Origin: Talaromyces rugulosus
Taxonomy: Eukaryota > Ascomycota > Eurotiomycetes > Eurotiales > Trichocomaceae
Direction of reading: 5' to 3'
NCBI RefSeq assembly: GCF_013368755.1
Contig: NC_049564.1
Location: 3,604,001 to 3,668,000, forward strand
Length of the DNA: 64,000 nt
The position numbers and the translations under genes were made by a program. Under the pieces are notes generated by a model that was not told the origin of the DNA, ran no database searches, and saw only the letters and a list, made by a program, of their open reading frames with translations. Each line of letters starts with the position of its first letter. Position 1 is the stretch's first letter. Below are positions 9,870 to 20,642 of this stretch, in pieces.

Positions 9870-11539
9870 ATGGCCACAAAAGACATTGCTGATTTCAGCA
9901 TCAAGCCTGAGGCTGTTACACCTTCCATTCCCACGTCGGAATGGCCCTTGTTGCTCCAGAATTACGACAAGTGTGAGTTTTGCCTGATTTTTACCTGGGG
10001 GAGTTGTGAGGTTTTCGCAAGCGGTCTGAGATGCTAATTGCGCCCACAGTGCTGGTCAGGACAGGTCATTTCACGCCCATCCCCGCTGGTTGCACCCCTC
10101 TTAAGCGAGACTTGAAGGCGTACATCAGCTCTGGAGTCATCAACCTCGATAAACCCTCGAACCCGTCCAGTCATGAGGTTGTCGCATGGATGAAGCGAAT
10201 GCTTCGGTAAGCTATCACTTCTCGACCAGCGTAACCACTTTTTCTTTTTTTGGTCTAACATGGATTTTCAGAGTTGAAAAGACAGGCCACAGTGGAACTC
10301 TGGACCCTAAAGTTACTGGGTGTTTGATCGTTTGCATTGACCGCGCCACTCGTCTTGTCAAGTCCCAGCAGGGTGCTGGAAAGGAGTACGTTTGCGTGAT
10401 TCGTCTTCATGACAAAATCCCGGGCGGCGAGGCTCAGTTTGCTCGCGCGCTTGAGACAATGACCGGTGCTCTGTTCCAACGTCCACCTCTGATTTCCGCC
10501 GTGAAGCGTCAGCTTCGTATCAGAACCATCCACGAAAGCAAGCTATACGAGTTTGACAACGACAGGCACCTAGGTGTCTTTTGGGTGAGCTGCGAGGCAG
10601 GAACTTATATTCGAACTCTCTGTGTCCACCTTGGTCTGCTGCTCGGTGTTGGTGCACACATGCAAGAACTTCGTCGTGTTCGCAGTGGTGCTATGGACGA
10701 GAAGGATGGAATGGTCACCCTGCACGATGTTCTCGATGCTCAATGGATGATGGATAACCAGCGTGACGAGTCGTACTTGAGAAAGGTCATCCGACCTCTG
10801 GAGAGTTTGCTCACCACCTATAAGCGAATTGTCGTCAAGGACAGCGCCGTGAATGCTGTGTGCTACGGTGCCAAGTTGATGATTCCGGGTCTTTTGCGCT
10901 TTGGTACGTGGTATCAACATCAACAACACTTAAACTGCCCATGCTAATATCTTTGTAGAGGCTGGAATTGAGGTCAACGAGGAAGTTGTGCTTATGACAA
11001 CAAAGGGCGAGGCTATTGCTCTCGGTATTGCCCAGATGTCGACTGTCGAGCTCTCTACTTGTGACCACGGTGTGGTTGCCAAGGTTAAGCGATGCATTAT
11101 GGAGCGTGACCTCTACCCTCGCCGATGGGGTCTCGGACCCATTGCCTTGGAGAAGAAGAAGCTCAAGTCTGATGGAAAGCTGGACGTAAGTTGATATTCT
11201 ACTATATTGGATATATTGACGTTGGCTAATACAATGCAGAAATACGGTCGCACCAACGAAGCGACACCAGCCAAGTGGCAGAACGAATACAAGGACTACC
11301 ACGCGCCTTTGGAAGATAACGGTGCTCCCCAGCCTGCCGCTGCCCCTAAGGAAGATGATGCTACCCCCAGCTCTCCGCCAGCCAAGGCAGAGGCCGAGGA
11401 CGCCAAAGACGAGAAGAAACGTAAGCGACATGAGGGAGAGACCGCCGAAGAGCGCGCCGAGAGAAAGAAGAAGAAGAAGGAAAAGAAGGAGCGACGAAAG
11501 TCCAAGCAAGAGAAGGACGACGATGACGATAGCGATTAA
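9870..11539 (+). CDS. CBF5: H/ACA snoRNP pseudouridine synthase Cbf5 (dyskerin)
   Basis: Five exons: 9870-9972, 10050-10206, 10272-10903, 10959-11185, 11240-11539; 472 residues. It is the catalytic subunit of H/ACA particles that pseudouridylate rRNA and snRNA in the nucleolus. The N-terminal [20 protein letters not shown] and [17 protein letters not shown] are typical dyskerin sequence, followed by the TruB catalytic box [14 protein letters not shown] with the catalytic Asp, then a PUA domain ([20 protein letters not shown]). The tail is a long Lys/Glu-rich stretch ending in DDDDDSD, as in fungal Cbf5. The donor at 9973 (GTGAGT) gives the correct phase; the GT two bases earlier does not. No snoRNA was recognised in its introns. 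Confidence 0.96.
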
Positions 11540-11909
11540 GCTGTTGATTTAAAACAAAAAAAAATCAGCGATGTGAGCCGAACACAGTCTCCATCTTGGA
11601 ATTGGCTTGGGTTTTTCTTTGTATCATATATATCTCTGGCCGGAGTTTAGGATTGTGGTCCGTTTGTCTAGTCATCAAAATGCTGCGTTATTCTACAATA
11701 AAATGATCGTATCCAATTATCTAAACTGTAGCCGAATTGCCCATAGTGAGATAAAGATGCCGCTGGTCATGTGCTCCAACAACCGCTCGGTGTGCGGGGC
11801 TTCTCCGCACCGAAGATCATCACCTCGTCATTCCGTCTCGGTCTCTGCATGGCCCTGATCACTCTTCCCTGTGTGCTTTTTATCTTGAAAGAGAGACAAG
11901 GTGTCGAAA
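11540..11909. other. intergenic, CBF5 end to FYV10 start
   Basis: 370 bases in tandem orientation, carrying the CBF5 3' UTR and the FYV10 promoter. A short GC-rich element near 11790-11850 precedes the FYV10 start. Nothing else is recognised. Confidence 0.4.
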
Positions 11910-13320
11910 ATGGCTGCCGAATTATCATCAACGAAACTGAATGCTGAGAGTCATTTACTCTTGGTATGACATCTCGTCGCTTTTTTAATCCGAGGGGAAA
12001 AAAAAACTAATGGGACGTTTCTTCAAACCACAGGATCAGCCTCTCCTTCGACTTCCCCATGAATTAGCGAGACGAAATTTCAAATCTGTACAGCGAATTG
12101 TCGAGCGAGAGAGAGAATATGTCATTCCAGCACTAAAAGAGACTGCGAATGGCTCGTTGGGTGGCACGCAAACCCCGGAACAGACGCTCGCCTCGTTGGA
12201 TGCAATGATTGCCAGAATGCAGGGTCTGAAACGGAAGATGGAGGTTCTGCACGAGGAAGAAAAGAGTATTCAGATGCAGTCGAAAAAACGGATCCAGCAC
12301 TTGCAGGATCTGTACCGCATCCAGAACTTAGCCGATGTCAAGTACGACGAATGGTCCAGGACACGGCTGAACAGGCTACTTGTGGATCATATGCTCAGAT
12401 CGGGATTTTCGGATAGTGCAAAGCAGCTGGCACAAGACAAGGGGATAGAAGAACTGGTCGATATAGACACTTTTGTTCAGTGTCAGCGGATTGCAGAAAG
12501 TTTGCGTCGGGGAGAGGCCAAAGAAGCATTACAATGGTGTGGAGAGAATAAAGTGGCGTTGAAAAAGAGTCAAGTAGGTTTCTATTTCTCTAGTTTGCTT
12601 TGTTTTTTGTTTGCTGATATGTTTATGTTTAGTATACCTTGGAGTTTGAATTGCGACTTCAACAGTACATCGAGATGGTTCGGACCGGACAGCCTGAGAA
12701 ACTCATGGAAGCCATGCAACATGCGAAGAAATATCTATCATCTCACATTGACAGCCAGCCAATTGAGATCCATCGAGCCGCCGGCTTGCTAGCCTTTTCC
12801 AAAGACACCCAAGCAGAACCATACAAAGTGAGTTTCCCATGTATCAACAAATCATGTCTTTGCAGGCTAATGTTGTTATTTTTTTCAGTCAATGTATTCG
12901 CACGATCGCTGGAATTTCCTATCTGATCTTTTTATACGCACACACCACGAACTCCTCTCGCTTCCTCCGCGCCCACTTTTACATATCGCTCTTTCAGCCG
13001 GATTATCCGCGCTGAAAACACCGTCGTGCCATTCAGCCTATGCTTCGTCGACTTCAAATCTTCTATCCACCACGTCCTCGGTATGTCCGATCTGCTCAAC
13101 AGAGTTGAATGAGCTCGCTCGTCACGTCCCCTATGCGCATCATACAAAGAGCGCTGTGGAGAGTGACCCTGTCATCCTGCCCAATGGTAGAATGTATGGA
13201 CGAGAGCGACTGCTTGAAATGAGTAGAAAGGTTGGATTTGTGGCAGAGGGAATGGTCAAGGACCCGACAACGGGTGACGTCTTTGACGAACGGGATATGA
13301 AGAAGGTATATATCATGTAG
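11910..13320 (+). CDS. FYV10: GID ubiquitin ligase subunit Fyv10/Gid9 (MAEA homologue)
   Basis: Four exons: 11910-11963, 12034-12573, 12633-12827, 12889-13320; 406 residues. Partner of Rmd5 in the GID/CTLH E3 ligase that degrades gluconeogenic enzymes on return to glucose. The domain order is a coiled coil (MIARMQGLKRKMEVLHEEEK), LisH (LNRLLVDHMLRSGFSDSA), CTLH/CRA (RIAESLRRGEAKEALQWCGE; LEFELRLQQYIEMVR), and a C-terminal degenerate RING (VCPICSTELNELARHVPYAHH ... LPNGRMYG ... VKDPTTGDVF). The RING has a Cys-x2-Cys pair and His residues but lacks the late Cys-Pro pair of a full RING. The first exon is only 18 codons. Confidence 0.92.
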
Positions 13321-13437
13321 GACAGGCTTGTCTTACATGTATAATTGATCATTGAGCGAACATTCGAAGCATCCAGCGAGTCTCTTTTCCGTTAGCGTCT
13401 AGTATTTATACGTATATTACAATATATATATCAACTT

Positions 13438-14806
13438 TCAGTCATCGTCATCACTAGTATCTTCGTCTCCCCTCTTCTTTTTCTTGCCAATGGGCTGGTG
13501 GCGATGTCCATTATTCTCCTGCTTGACTTCAAACACATACGTCCGAGCATCCCGGTCTTCCCCCTTCCAGCCCCCGCCAGTTTTCCCACTATGGCGACTT
13601 TCCACAATCCCTAGAGTTCGAGCATGCGCGTAACCGGGATACGACTTCCAGGGGAAACGGAAACTCGTAACGACAGCCAACCCGGCATGTCGTGCGAGAT
13701 CTTTGATGTTCCAGAGAGTATAAGGCTCGCCTTCGAAGATGGTGACGACGATTTGGCCGGATTGTCTGGGTACTGTCCTAATTTCTTCTTTCTGGACTTT
13801 GTCGGCATTGTTGTCAGATGCCGATTCATCGTCATCATCATCATCCTCCTCCTCGCTGTCGGTGTGATAGCGACTGGAATCGTCTGAATCCGTGCCATAA
13901 TCAACCTCGTCTTCAGCGTCATCTGATTTTGGTGTTGATGTCGACAGCAGTGGCACACAAGACTTGAAAAAAGCCACCAGCAGTTCTTGATTTGCGCGAA
14001 CTTGCCGGTTCACGTCTGTAGATTTCCCGCCAATGTGCGGAAAGTTGAATGATATAATGTCCCAGGGGCCGCCTGTTTGCTTCTCTGTGATGTTTTCAGC
14101 AATCTTCCTTCTTTTTTTTTTTTTTTTTTTTTTTTAGCTACTGGCAGGCTTACTCTGTTTAATGCCCTGGCGTATCTCTTTTCCTCCGCCGGTTGGCGTG
14201 CCCAATTTCCGAGCATCGACTGAGAAGAACACTTTGGGGATTGTATTGCTTTCTGCGTTGTCTAGTAATTGTTTTTCTTGGCTGCTAGAGGCGTCTTTTG
14301 GCTTGTCTACAGACTTCCTCCCAACTTGAAGGAATGCCTTGATATTAGCCTCTGCCTGCTCAGCATATTTGCCAACCAGGACATCCTTGGAGTCATAGCA
14401 AGACGCAAAAACTCTTTTGCAGTGATAATGCTCGGCCAGCGAGCGTGCAAAGGAGAAGTCTCCTATTGAGCTGTCAGTATGTGCTTTTTTTAAAAAAAAT
14501 CTGATCAAAAGCAAGAAAATATATACCCTCCCCAACTAACAAAATCCGATCTTTTCTTTGATACGGAATCATCGGTCGCAAGTGTAATTCCTGTTGATGA
14601 TGACCATTCTTTTTTTTGCCATTGGCAGAATTGGGCTCATTAAATTTTGCCTTTTTGGCTGGGTTTGACGTTGATGTTGACGTCGATGATGATGATACCG
14701 ACTTTGATACTCGGTCAAAATGCTGCATTTTTCTTTTTTTCGGATCCGGTTGAGATGATCCATGTTTGTTGAATGGTTTTTTGTTTTTTGGTTTCGTTTT
14801 TGTCAT
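13438..14806 (-). CDS. BMT5: 25S rRNA uridine-N3 methyltransferase, Bmt5-like
   Basis: Three exons: 14806-14527, 14462-14154, 14084-13438; 411 residues. Family of DUF2431 Rossmann methyltransferases; yeast Bmt5 makes m3U in 25S rRNA. The SAM-binding start RILLVGEGDFSFARSLAEHY spans the first intron, and WDIISFNFPHIGG follows the second. Fungal features are the Lys-rich N-terminus (nuclear/nucleolar) and a long acidic insert (SEEEDDDDDDESAS) before the last conserved block, FEGEPYTLWNIKDLARHAGL. The second intron (69 nt) contains 24 consecutive A on the sense strand. The 3' end faces FYV10 with 117 bases between the stop codons. Confidence 0.9.
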
Positions 14807-15546
14807 TTTTTTTTTTTAACTGGATCAACAATTGGATGATTTTGTGCACTTCGGTTCTGCTTTTGGGGGAGAGCTGTGCTTGGTGGATGGTATATTTTTG
14901 CATCGGCGGACACTTTTGGATGGTTTCCGAGGCGCCAAGACTATATATAGAATTCTGAAAACCACACTACAACATTTGATACCAGTTGATAATTGACACA
15001 ATTGATATACATGTAGTAGTCTCAACGTCAACCAATATGTTAACAATGCATAACAAAATTTGAACTCATCGTAAAAATCAAAATCAAATAAAAACTTAAA
15101 TACTGTTCCTTACTAACATTCAAGACATGCAAGTTACCAAAACCACATCCAACCACAACTTGATTAAATCTATATAGCCCAAGTTCAAAACTATACTATG
15201 AAATATATATACAAGCAACCAGAAACTCTCAAACAACACTCGTCTACCCGGAAAAGCAAGTCCCTCAAAAACAGCACGGATCTAGGGAACCAGTTGACAA
15301 CTCAACAACATGAAAAAAAAAGCGCTGTCGTTGAGAAGAAAAAGAGAAAAGGGGCGAAAATTTTGTGTAATTAAATATACTTAATTGAAAGCACCACTAC
15401 TTTGTCGGAAAAAAAAAGACGTCCAAAACGTGTCGCTGACATGATAGATGACATGATTTGTGGGAGTGGATTGACGTCGGGAAATGCTATTTCAATAACA
15501 AATAACGACGCCAAATCAAGCCCTATTTCTTTAATTGATCATTTTC
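14807..15546. other. intergenic, BMT5 promoter and GDP-mannose transporter 3' region
   Basis: 740 bases between two minus-strand genes. The BMT5 ATG is preceded directly by a run of T on the plus strand (A-rich leader in sense). The middle part (15000-15400) is AT-rich with no repeats of note. No gene is seen. Confidence 0.4.
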
Positions 15547-16859
15547 TTATGATCGAAGAGAATCGCGCATGCTCTGGCTGCTGGCACTGACAGGCACGTT
15601 CGTTGTAGGCAAGATGCCGGTCTTGGGCTTGGCGTTTTGCTTGAACTTGGCGATTGTGTAGACAATACCACTAACGAAGCCGATGGCAATGGCCGAAACA
15701 CTTCCGATGGTGACTGGGGCGTCGAAGAAGACGAGACCAGACACTGCAATCGGAAGTTTGTTCAATGCGCCAACCATAGAGTATGTGGTTGAAGATGTGA
15801 CGCGAACACACCATGCAGATGTATAAGAGATAAACACCGACGACAAGCCAGAGAGAATCATGGCAACCAGTATGTTTGACCTAGTGTCCACGGGGAAGTT
15901 GCGGGTGAGGTTCTCGGTAGACCAGTCTTCAACGAGCAAGGTGGCGACGAGGAGCACGGGGATGGAGAGGAGATTGTTATAGTACATAGCTTAAACACGA
16001 AAGCAAATCAGTAAAACTGTATACGCAGGATTTGGGAGGTTGTCTTACTGTCAAAGTCTTTAAAGTTTGTCAACTTGATGCGCTTACGCATACCCAAGAC
16101 GTAGAAAGCCGTGCAAAGACAGTTGACCAACATCCAGATGTACCCAGCGTTCAAAGTCGACACTTGAGAGTTCGCGTCAACGCTGGTTTGGAGCGCATGC
16201 TGAATGTCGGCCCAGGCAGCAATGATCGAGCTGAACACCATGAGTCCAAAGGAGAACAGGGTGAGACCAGTCACCGAGCCACCGAACCAAAGAACCTCTC
16301 CGTATGCGATCAGAATGATGGTGAGATTCTTGAAAATAGTATATACGGGAATCGACAGGAACTGAAGCGCTTTCGAGCCGGTGAAGATCATGCCGATCAG
16401 GAGGAGAGTAATGGGGAACCCTGTCAAAACTAGTCAGTCTGAAAATCCCCAATAACCCAAACAGATATATGGACGACGAACATTTCTTTGCCTCATCCGA
16501 ACTGAAATCACGGAATGTAATGACACCAGCCGTTTTGCAAGACTGAATAGCAACGATGCAAACCACCGACTGCAACCCAAAACAAATTAGCACCGGAAAC
16601 TTCCTGACCCAAAAAGTGAAGGATTTGAACATACCTGAACCAAAAGCAAGAAGAAATTAAGATTGAAATCTAAACCAGACAAGACATATTTATTCATCAC
16701 CGTCATCATAATCGAGGATCCGCAGTAGGCCAGCACCGGCAAGGCCGCATGGTTGGACAGCGCCGACGGGGCGGACGAGCTGGGTCGTCGCGACGGTGGC
16801 GTGGGCTCGAATCTAGAAGACTGATCCACCTTCTCGTCGGTTTTCTTGTCGTCGGCCAT
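15547..16859 (-). CDS. VRG4: Golgi GDP-mannose transporter (Vrg4/GmtA)
   Basis: Four exons: 16859-16635, 16569-16482, 16420-16049, 15989-15547; 375 residues. It exchanges cytosolic GDP-mannose for GMP in the Golgi and so supplies mannan and glycolipid mannosylation. The sequence is a multi-pass drug/metabolite-type carrier. The nucleotide-sugar motif GALNKLP is present ([13 protein letters not shown]), as are [11 protein letters not shown] and [11 protein letters not shown], both typical of Vrg4. The hydrophilic N-terminus (about 40 residues, [11 protein letters not shown]) lies before the first membrane segment. It is divergent from PLP1 with 618 bases between starts. Confidence 0.95.
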
Positions 16860-17477
16860 GGTGAATGGTTGGTTACTTTTTGTTTTTGCGAGGAGGTCAA
16901 ATTTGTCGAGACGCGGGATTCAGCAAGAAGGTCGGTTGATCGATCTGCTCAGGGAGGCAAGCAGCCGGCACTGCTTCGAATGGGCGAGTCGTCTATGGAA
17001 GAGAGCCCGAGTGTTTTCGGAAACTCGAGGGAGGGCAAGGTGTTGTTGAGCGAGAGATTGAAGAAGAAGAAGAAGAAGAAGGAGAGGAAGAAGGGGGATG
17101 GATTGCGGCTGTGAAACCGTTGTTTTACTCTCCGGCGGCCAATCAGCACTGCAGGAGGGGCCAGTAATATTACCGTATTACCTAACGTTGCGTGGGCTGC
17201 GCCAGGATGCGCTGCAGAATATATTAACAATTGCTGATTTTTTGACAGGATGGTGTAGAATTCAAATACATGGCAAAGGGCATGCCTGGCGAAAATACGG
17301 GGTTGCGCTGTGCAATATATTGGCCAAACTAGATTTTCCCGGCACAAGCACAATCAATTTGACAACCACCCTCTTCCCAACCACGTATTACTTCACTTCT
17401 ACTCAACTAATCGCCAATTCTACGACCTCACTAATATAATAAGGTTGAACCTCCCTCGAATACAGCAGACCGTCTAC
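16860..17477. other. divergent promoter region VRG4 / PLP1
   Basis: 618 bases. A purine-rich run of GAA repeats lies at about 17057-17098. The half next to PLP1 is CT/CA-rich leader sequence. No additional coding frame is supported. Confidence 0.45.
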
Positions 17478-18230
17478 ATGGCAGCCCCCCTCGACGCCAA
17501 AGTCTCCGCGGTGCTCGAGCACTCGCACTCCAAGAACCAAAACCCAGACGACCTCGACGAAGACGACCTCTTCGACGCCCTCGAAAAGGAAGACGACACT
17601 GCGTATCGCGCACAGCGTCTACAGCAACTGCACGGCGAATTCGCCTCTGCCAAAGAAGCGCATGCCCGCAACGCTGCAACCGCAGTCACGTCTGCTGCCG
17701 ACGCCTTTTATCCCACTTTACCCAGTGACCAGGCCGTCCTCGACCTCACCACCAACAACGAGCGATGCATTGTGCACTTTTCGCACCCGGATTTTTCGCG
17801 TTGCGCAGTCATGGATGAGCATCTGCGCTCGCTCGCCTCGAGACACTACGAGGTGCGGTTTGCGCGTGTCGATGTGCGCGATTGTCCGTTTCTGGTTGAG
17901 AAGTTGAATGTGCGAGTGCTGCCGTGTGTGATATGTTTCATAGATGGGGTTGGTAAAGACCGTGTTATTGGGTTTGAAGGGCTGGCCAGTTTGCGCAAGA
18001 GGAACGGGATTGACAATTTCAGTACGGTGGAGTTGGAGCAGAGGTTCTTGATGAGCAATGTGCTTGTTCGAGGGAAATTGGCAGAAGGGGGAGAAACTTT
18101 CAACGAATATAGTGAGAGTGAAGAGGATGAGAGGAGAGAGAAGAGGGAGCATGGGCGACGCGGGATTCGTGATGGAACAGCAGGACGGCGAAACAACAAT
18201 GAAGACGACGAAGACGATGACTGGGATTGA
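17478..18230 (+). CDS. PLP1: phosducin-like thioredoxin-fold protein (Plp1/TXNDC9)
   Basis: A single exon, 250 residues. Members are cochaperones for the CCT chaperonin in tubulin and actin folding. The ATG at 17478 is the first in frame with family-like sequence; the open frame extends upstream without a plausible start. N-terminal acidic helix (DDLDEDDLFDALEKEDD) leads into a thioredoxin-like core (ERCIVHFSHPDFSRCAVMDEHL ... VRFARVDVRDCPFLVEKLNV ... LPCVICFIDG). The usual CXXC is absent, as in phosducin-like proteins. The tail is charged and ends in EDDEDDDWD. Base composition is GC-rich relative to the flanks. Confidence 0.92.
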   Translation: MAAPLDAKVSAVLEHSHSKNQNPDDLDEDDLFDALEKEDDTAYRAQRLQQLHGEFASAKEAHARNAATAVTSAADAFYPTLPSDQAVLDLTTNNERCIVHFSHPDFSRCAVMDEHLRSLASRHYEVRFARVDVRDCPFLVEKLNVRVLPCVICFIDGVGKDRVIGFEGLASLRKRNGIDNFSTVELEQRFLMSNVLVRGKLAEGGETFNEYSESEEDERREKREHGRRGIRDGTAGRRNNNEDDEDDDWD

Positions 18231-18952
18231 AGACCATATCAAAAGACGGTCACATCTACACACCCCGAATTGGACGGATTGCTTATGGATACTCGCCGAG
18301 AAACAGCACAGGCGGCTGTCACGGCGAGTGTCTGTTTCATCTCTACATGTTCACCTGAAAATGCAAAAAAAAAAACAGTCTATTCAGGTAAACGGACAAG
18401 GGCATCAAGCCATACCGTTCCAACTCTCGACCTATGTATATAAAACAAAATACAGTCGCCCATGTAAAGGCATCCAGTTTCATTGCTCTGGAAACGATTG
18501 TTAACAATACAAATTATTGGTCACGTTTTGCTCGGGTGTAGAACCTCTCTCAACCACCAGAAATTAGCTCTACTGGACACGCCGGGATAGAAATAAATGC
18601 AGCGCAACTCTGCGTAATCGTACAATTACAGGCAACGATCGCTCTGACCGAAAAGAAGGTAACAATGTAATACAGACAGGGAAAAAAAGACAAGAAAAGA
18701 AAAGAAAATGTGAACGTAAAGAAACTCTTGAAAGGGAAAAAAAAAACGCAAAAGACAATGTCCGAGTCAAATGACCAAATTCCAATGGTCATGAGAATGC
18801 GAATAAAGGTACGGCTGGAGAAACAAGCATCTCTACACAGCAGAGTCGACAAATCGCTGATGGAAGATGGTGAAGAATAATCCCGGCACTGCAGTAGCGG
18901 CAAACAAAAGAAGCATTGGCTTTAACAGGTCATCTCAGGTTCATCGTCATGT
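18231..18952. other. convergent 3' region PLP1 / SMI1
   Basis: 722 bases between two stop codons. It contains purine-rich runs at 18680-18750 and an AT-rich centre. No coding frame of note; likely the two 3' UTRs and terminators. Confidence 0.4.
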
Positions 18953-20642
18953 CTAGATTGCTACCGTCTTCATCTCGTCAAGATTCTCTGTCTCGAGAAC
19001 CACAGCCTCAGTAGAGTCAGAGCCTGGCTGTCCTGTCTTTTCAGAGACGGGCACCTCCTGCGGAGATTCTTTCTCGACGGTCTTAGTGGAGTCTTTCAGG
19101 GGAACTTCATGGGGGTTGTTCGGTATGATTGGTGTCGCCATCTCCATGAGATCTTCACCAGAAGACACTCTCACTGGCTGCTTTGCCTTTGGCTCCGGGG
19201 CCTTGTCGTTAGCCGAAGTTATAGGACTAGAAGCCTCCTCCGTCACCCTGGCCAGAGGGCTCGACACGCCAAACTGTGTTTTGGGACTTTGCGTTGGTCC
19301 CCGGTTATTGAAGCGATGAGGAGATCGTCCGCGATCCTCGCTCGGACCTGGACTACCATAAGGAGAGCCTCTGGACTTGTCAACGTTGGTATTAACGCCC
19401 AGGCCGTTGGTAGCCTTTCGTCGTGGAGGCCGTCGGCCAAACCTCTGGTCTACCCTCCACCGCAAAATTTCCAAATAAGGAGGTTCCACGTTTTGTTTCT
19501 TGAACAGTTTCAGCTTCAGTTCGCCCGATTCCTCCTCAACAGACACATTGGGATTCGAGAAATCGTCAGCAACGGCAGCCAAGAATGCGGCCCAGGATCG
19601 AGCCACCACGTATTTGCAATCATAATCACGACCGAAAATGATAACCTGGCCCCATTTGCCAGCGGGGCCGGGAGCAAGGTCAACGGCAATGCAGTTTCCA
19701 CCCCAGTCACGGGCAAGAGGGATCCAGGCGGGGTGGGCATACACCTTTTGTATAGCACGAGATGGTTGGGAGTCCTGGCGATCTAGCAGTTCCTGTCGCC
19801 ACAACGGATTGGAGGTTTGGTGGGAAGGCCCGGCAGAGGAAGAGCCTCCAAAGGCCTTTGAGGGGGGCTGTGGCGCAGGAATGGCTGAATTCTGGAAAAA
19901 CTCCTCAGACACTGTCCGCCAGTTCTTCCATTCGTGGACGATCTCCTCGCAATCGAGAAGCATACATCCGAAGATCACACCGGTTGGCAAACCGCCTCGC
20001 TCTTGCCCATCATGTACCTGCAGGGATTCACGCACTTCAAGAGGTAAACTGCAATCCAAGTCGTGTTCTAGCTCATTGACATCATTCTGTGTGCAGCCTT
20101 CGCATAACTGATCGAAAAGTTCTTCGTAGTTGTTCTCCGTCCAGCGATCAATCTTTTGCCATGAGTGAGAAACTGGGGGAGGGGGCGGAGCGCCTTCGTG
20201 GAAACTTTGCATCTGAATTTCACCAGAACCAGACCCGTCGGCGCCTTGGTCGTTGGACGTTCTCCGTTGCGAAGTCAGAGATCTGATACCGGGCGAGTAA
20301 GGGCGGGTTGGCGAGCCCACGCCGCGAGGAGAGCCCGACCATCCATTGGACGTGGAGCCCAAAGAGGCCTTGGAGTCTTCATCTTCGAATGGGGACGAAA
20401 GATCCGGGCGAGAATCTGCCGCGGTGGTCACCGAGGTAAGTGTGTCGTGGCGACTTGAGTTCAGAGGAACATGGCGTCCGGTTCGATAAGGAGAGTCATG
20501 AGAGGCATGACGGTCATTGGAGGTCATGGTATGCCAGAAAGAACGCCATGCCGAACCAATCCTGCAAGCACGAGATTAGAAACAAGACAGAACGTAGAGC
20601 GAGAGGATTCACTCACGACGTAGAAACCGGCTGTGGGGGCAT
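18953..20642 (-). CDS. SMI1: cell-wall synthesis regulator Smi1/Knr4
   Basis: Two exons, 20642-20617 and 20561-18953; 544 residues. The 26-base first exon (MPPQPVSTS) is easily missed: splicing at GTGAGT 20616 to the CAG at 20564-20562 joins it in frame to IGSAWRSFWHTMTSNDRHAS, which continues upstream of the internal ATG at 20527. The SMI1/KNR4 domain covers roughly residues 145-370 (NYEELFDQLCEGCTQNDVNE, LPLEVRESLQVHDGQ, GVIFGCMLLDCEEIV, DRQDS ... WIPLARDWGGNCIAVDLAPG, VIIFGRDYDCKYV). Yeast Knr4 links the Slt2 cell-integrity pathway to chitin and glucan synthesis. Both termini are long, Ser/Pro-rich and probably disordered. Confidence 0.93.
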
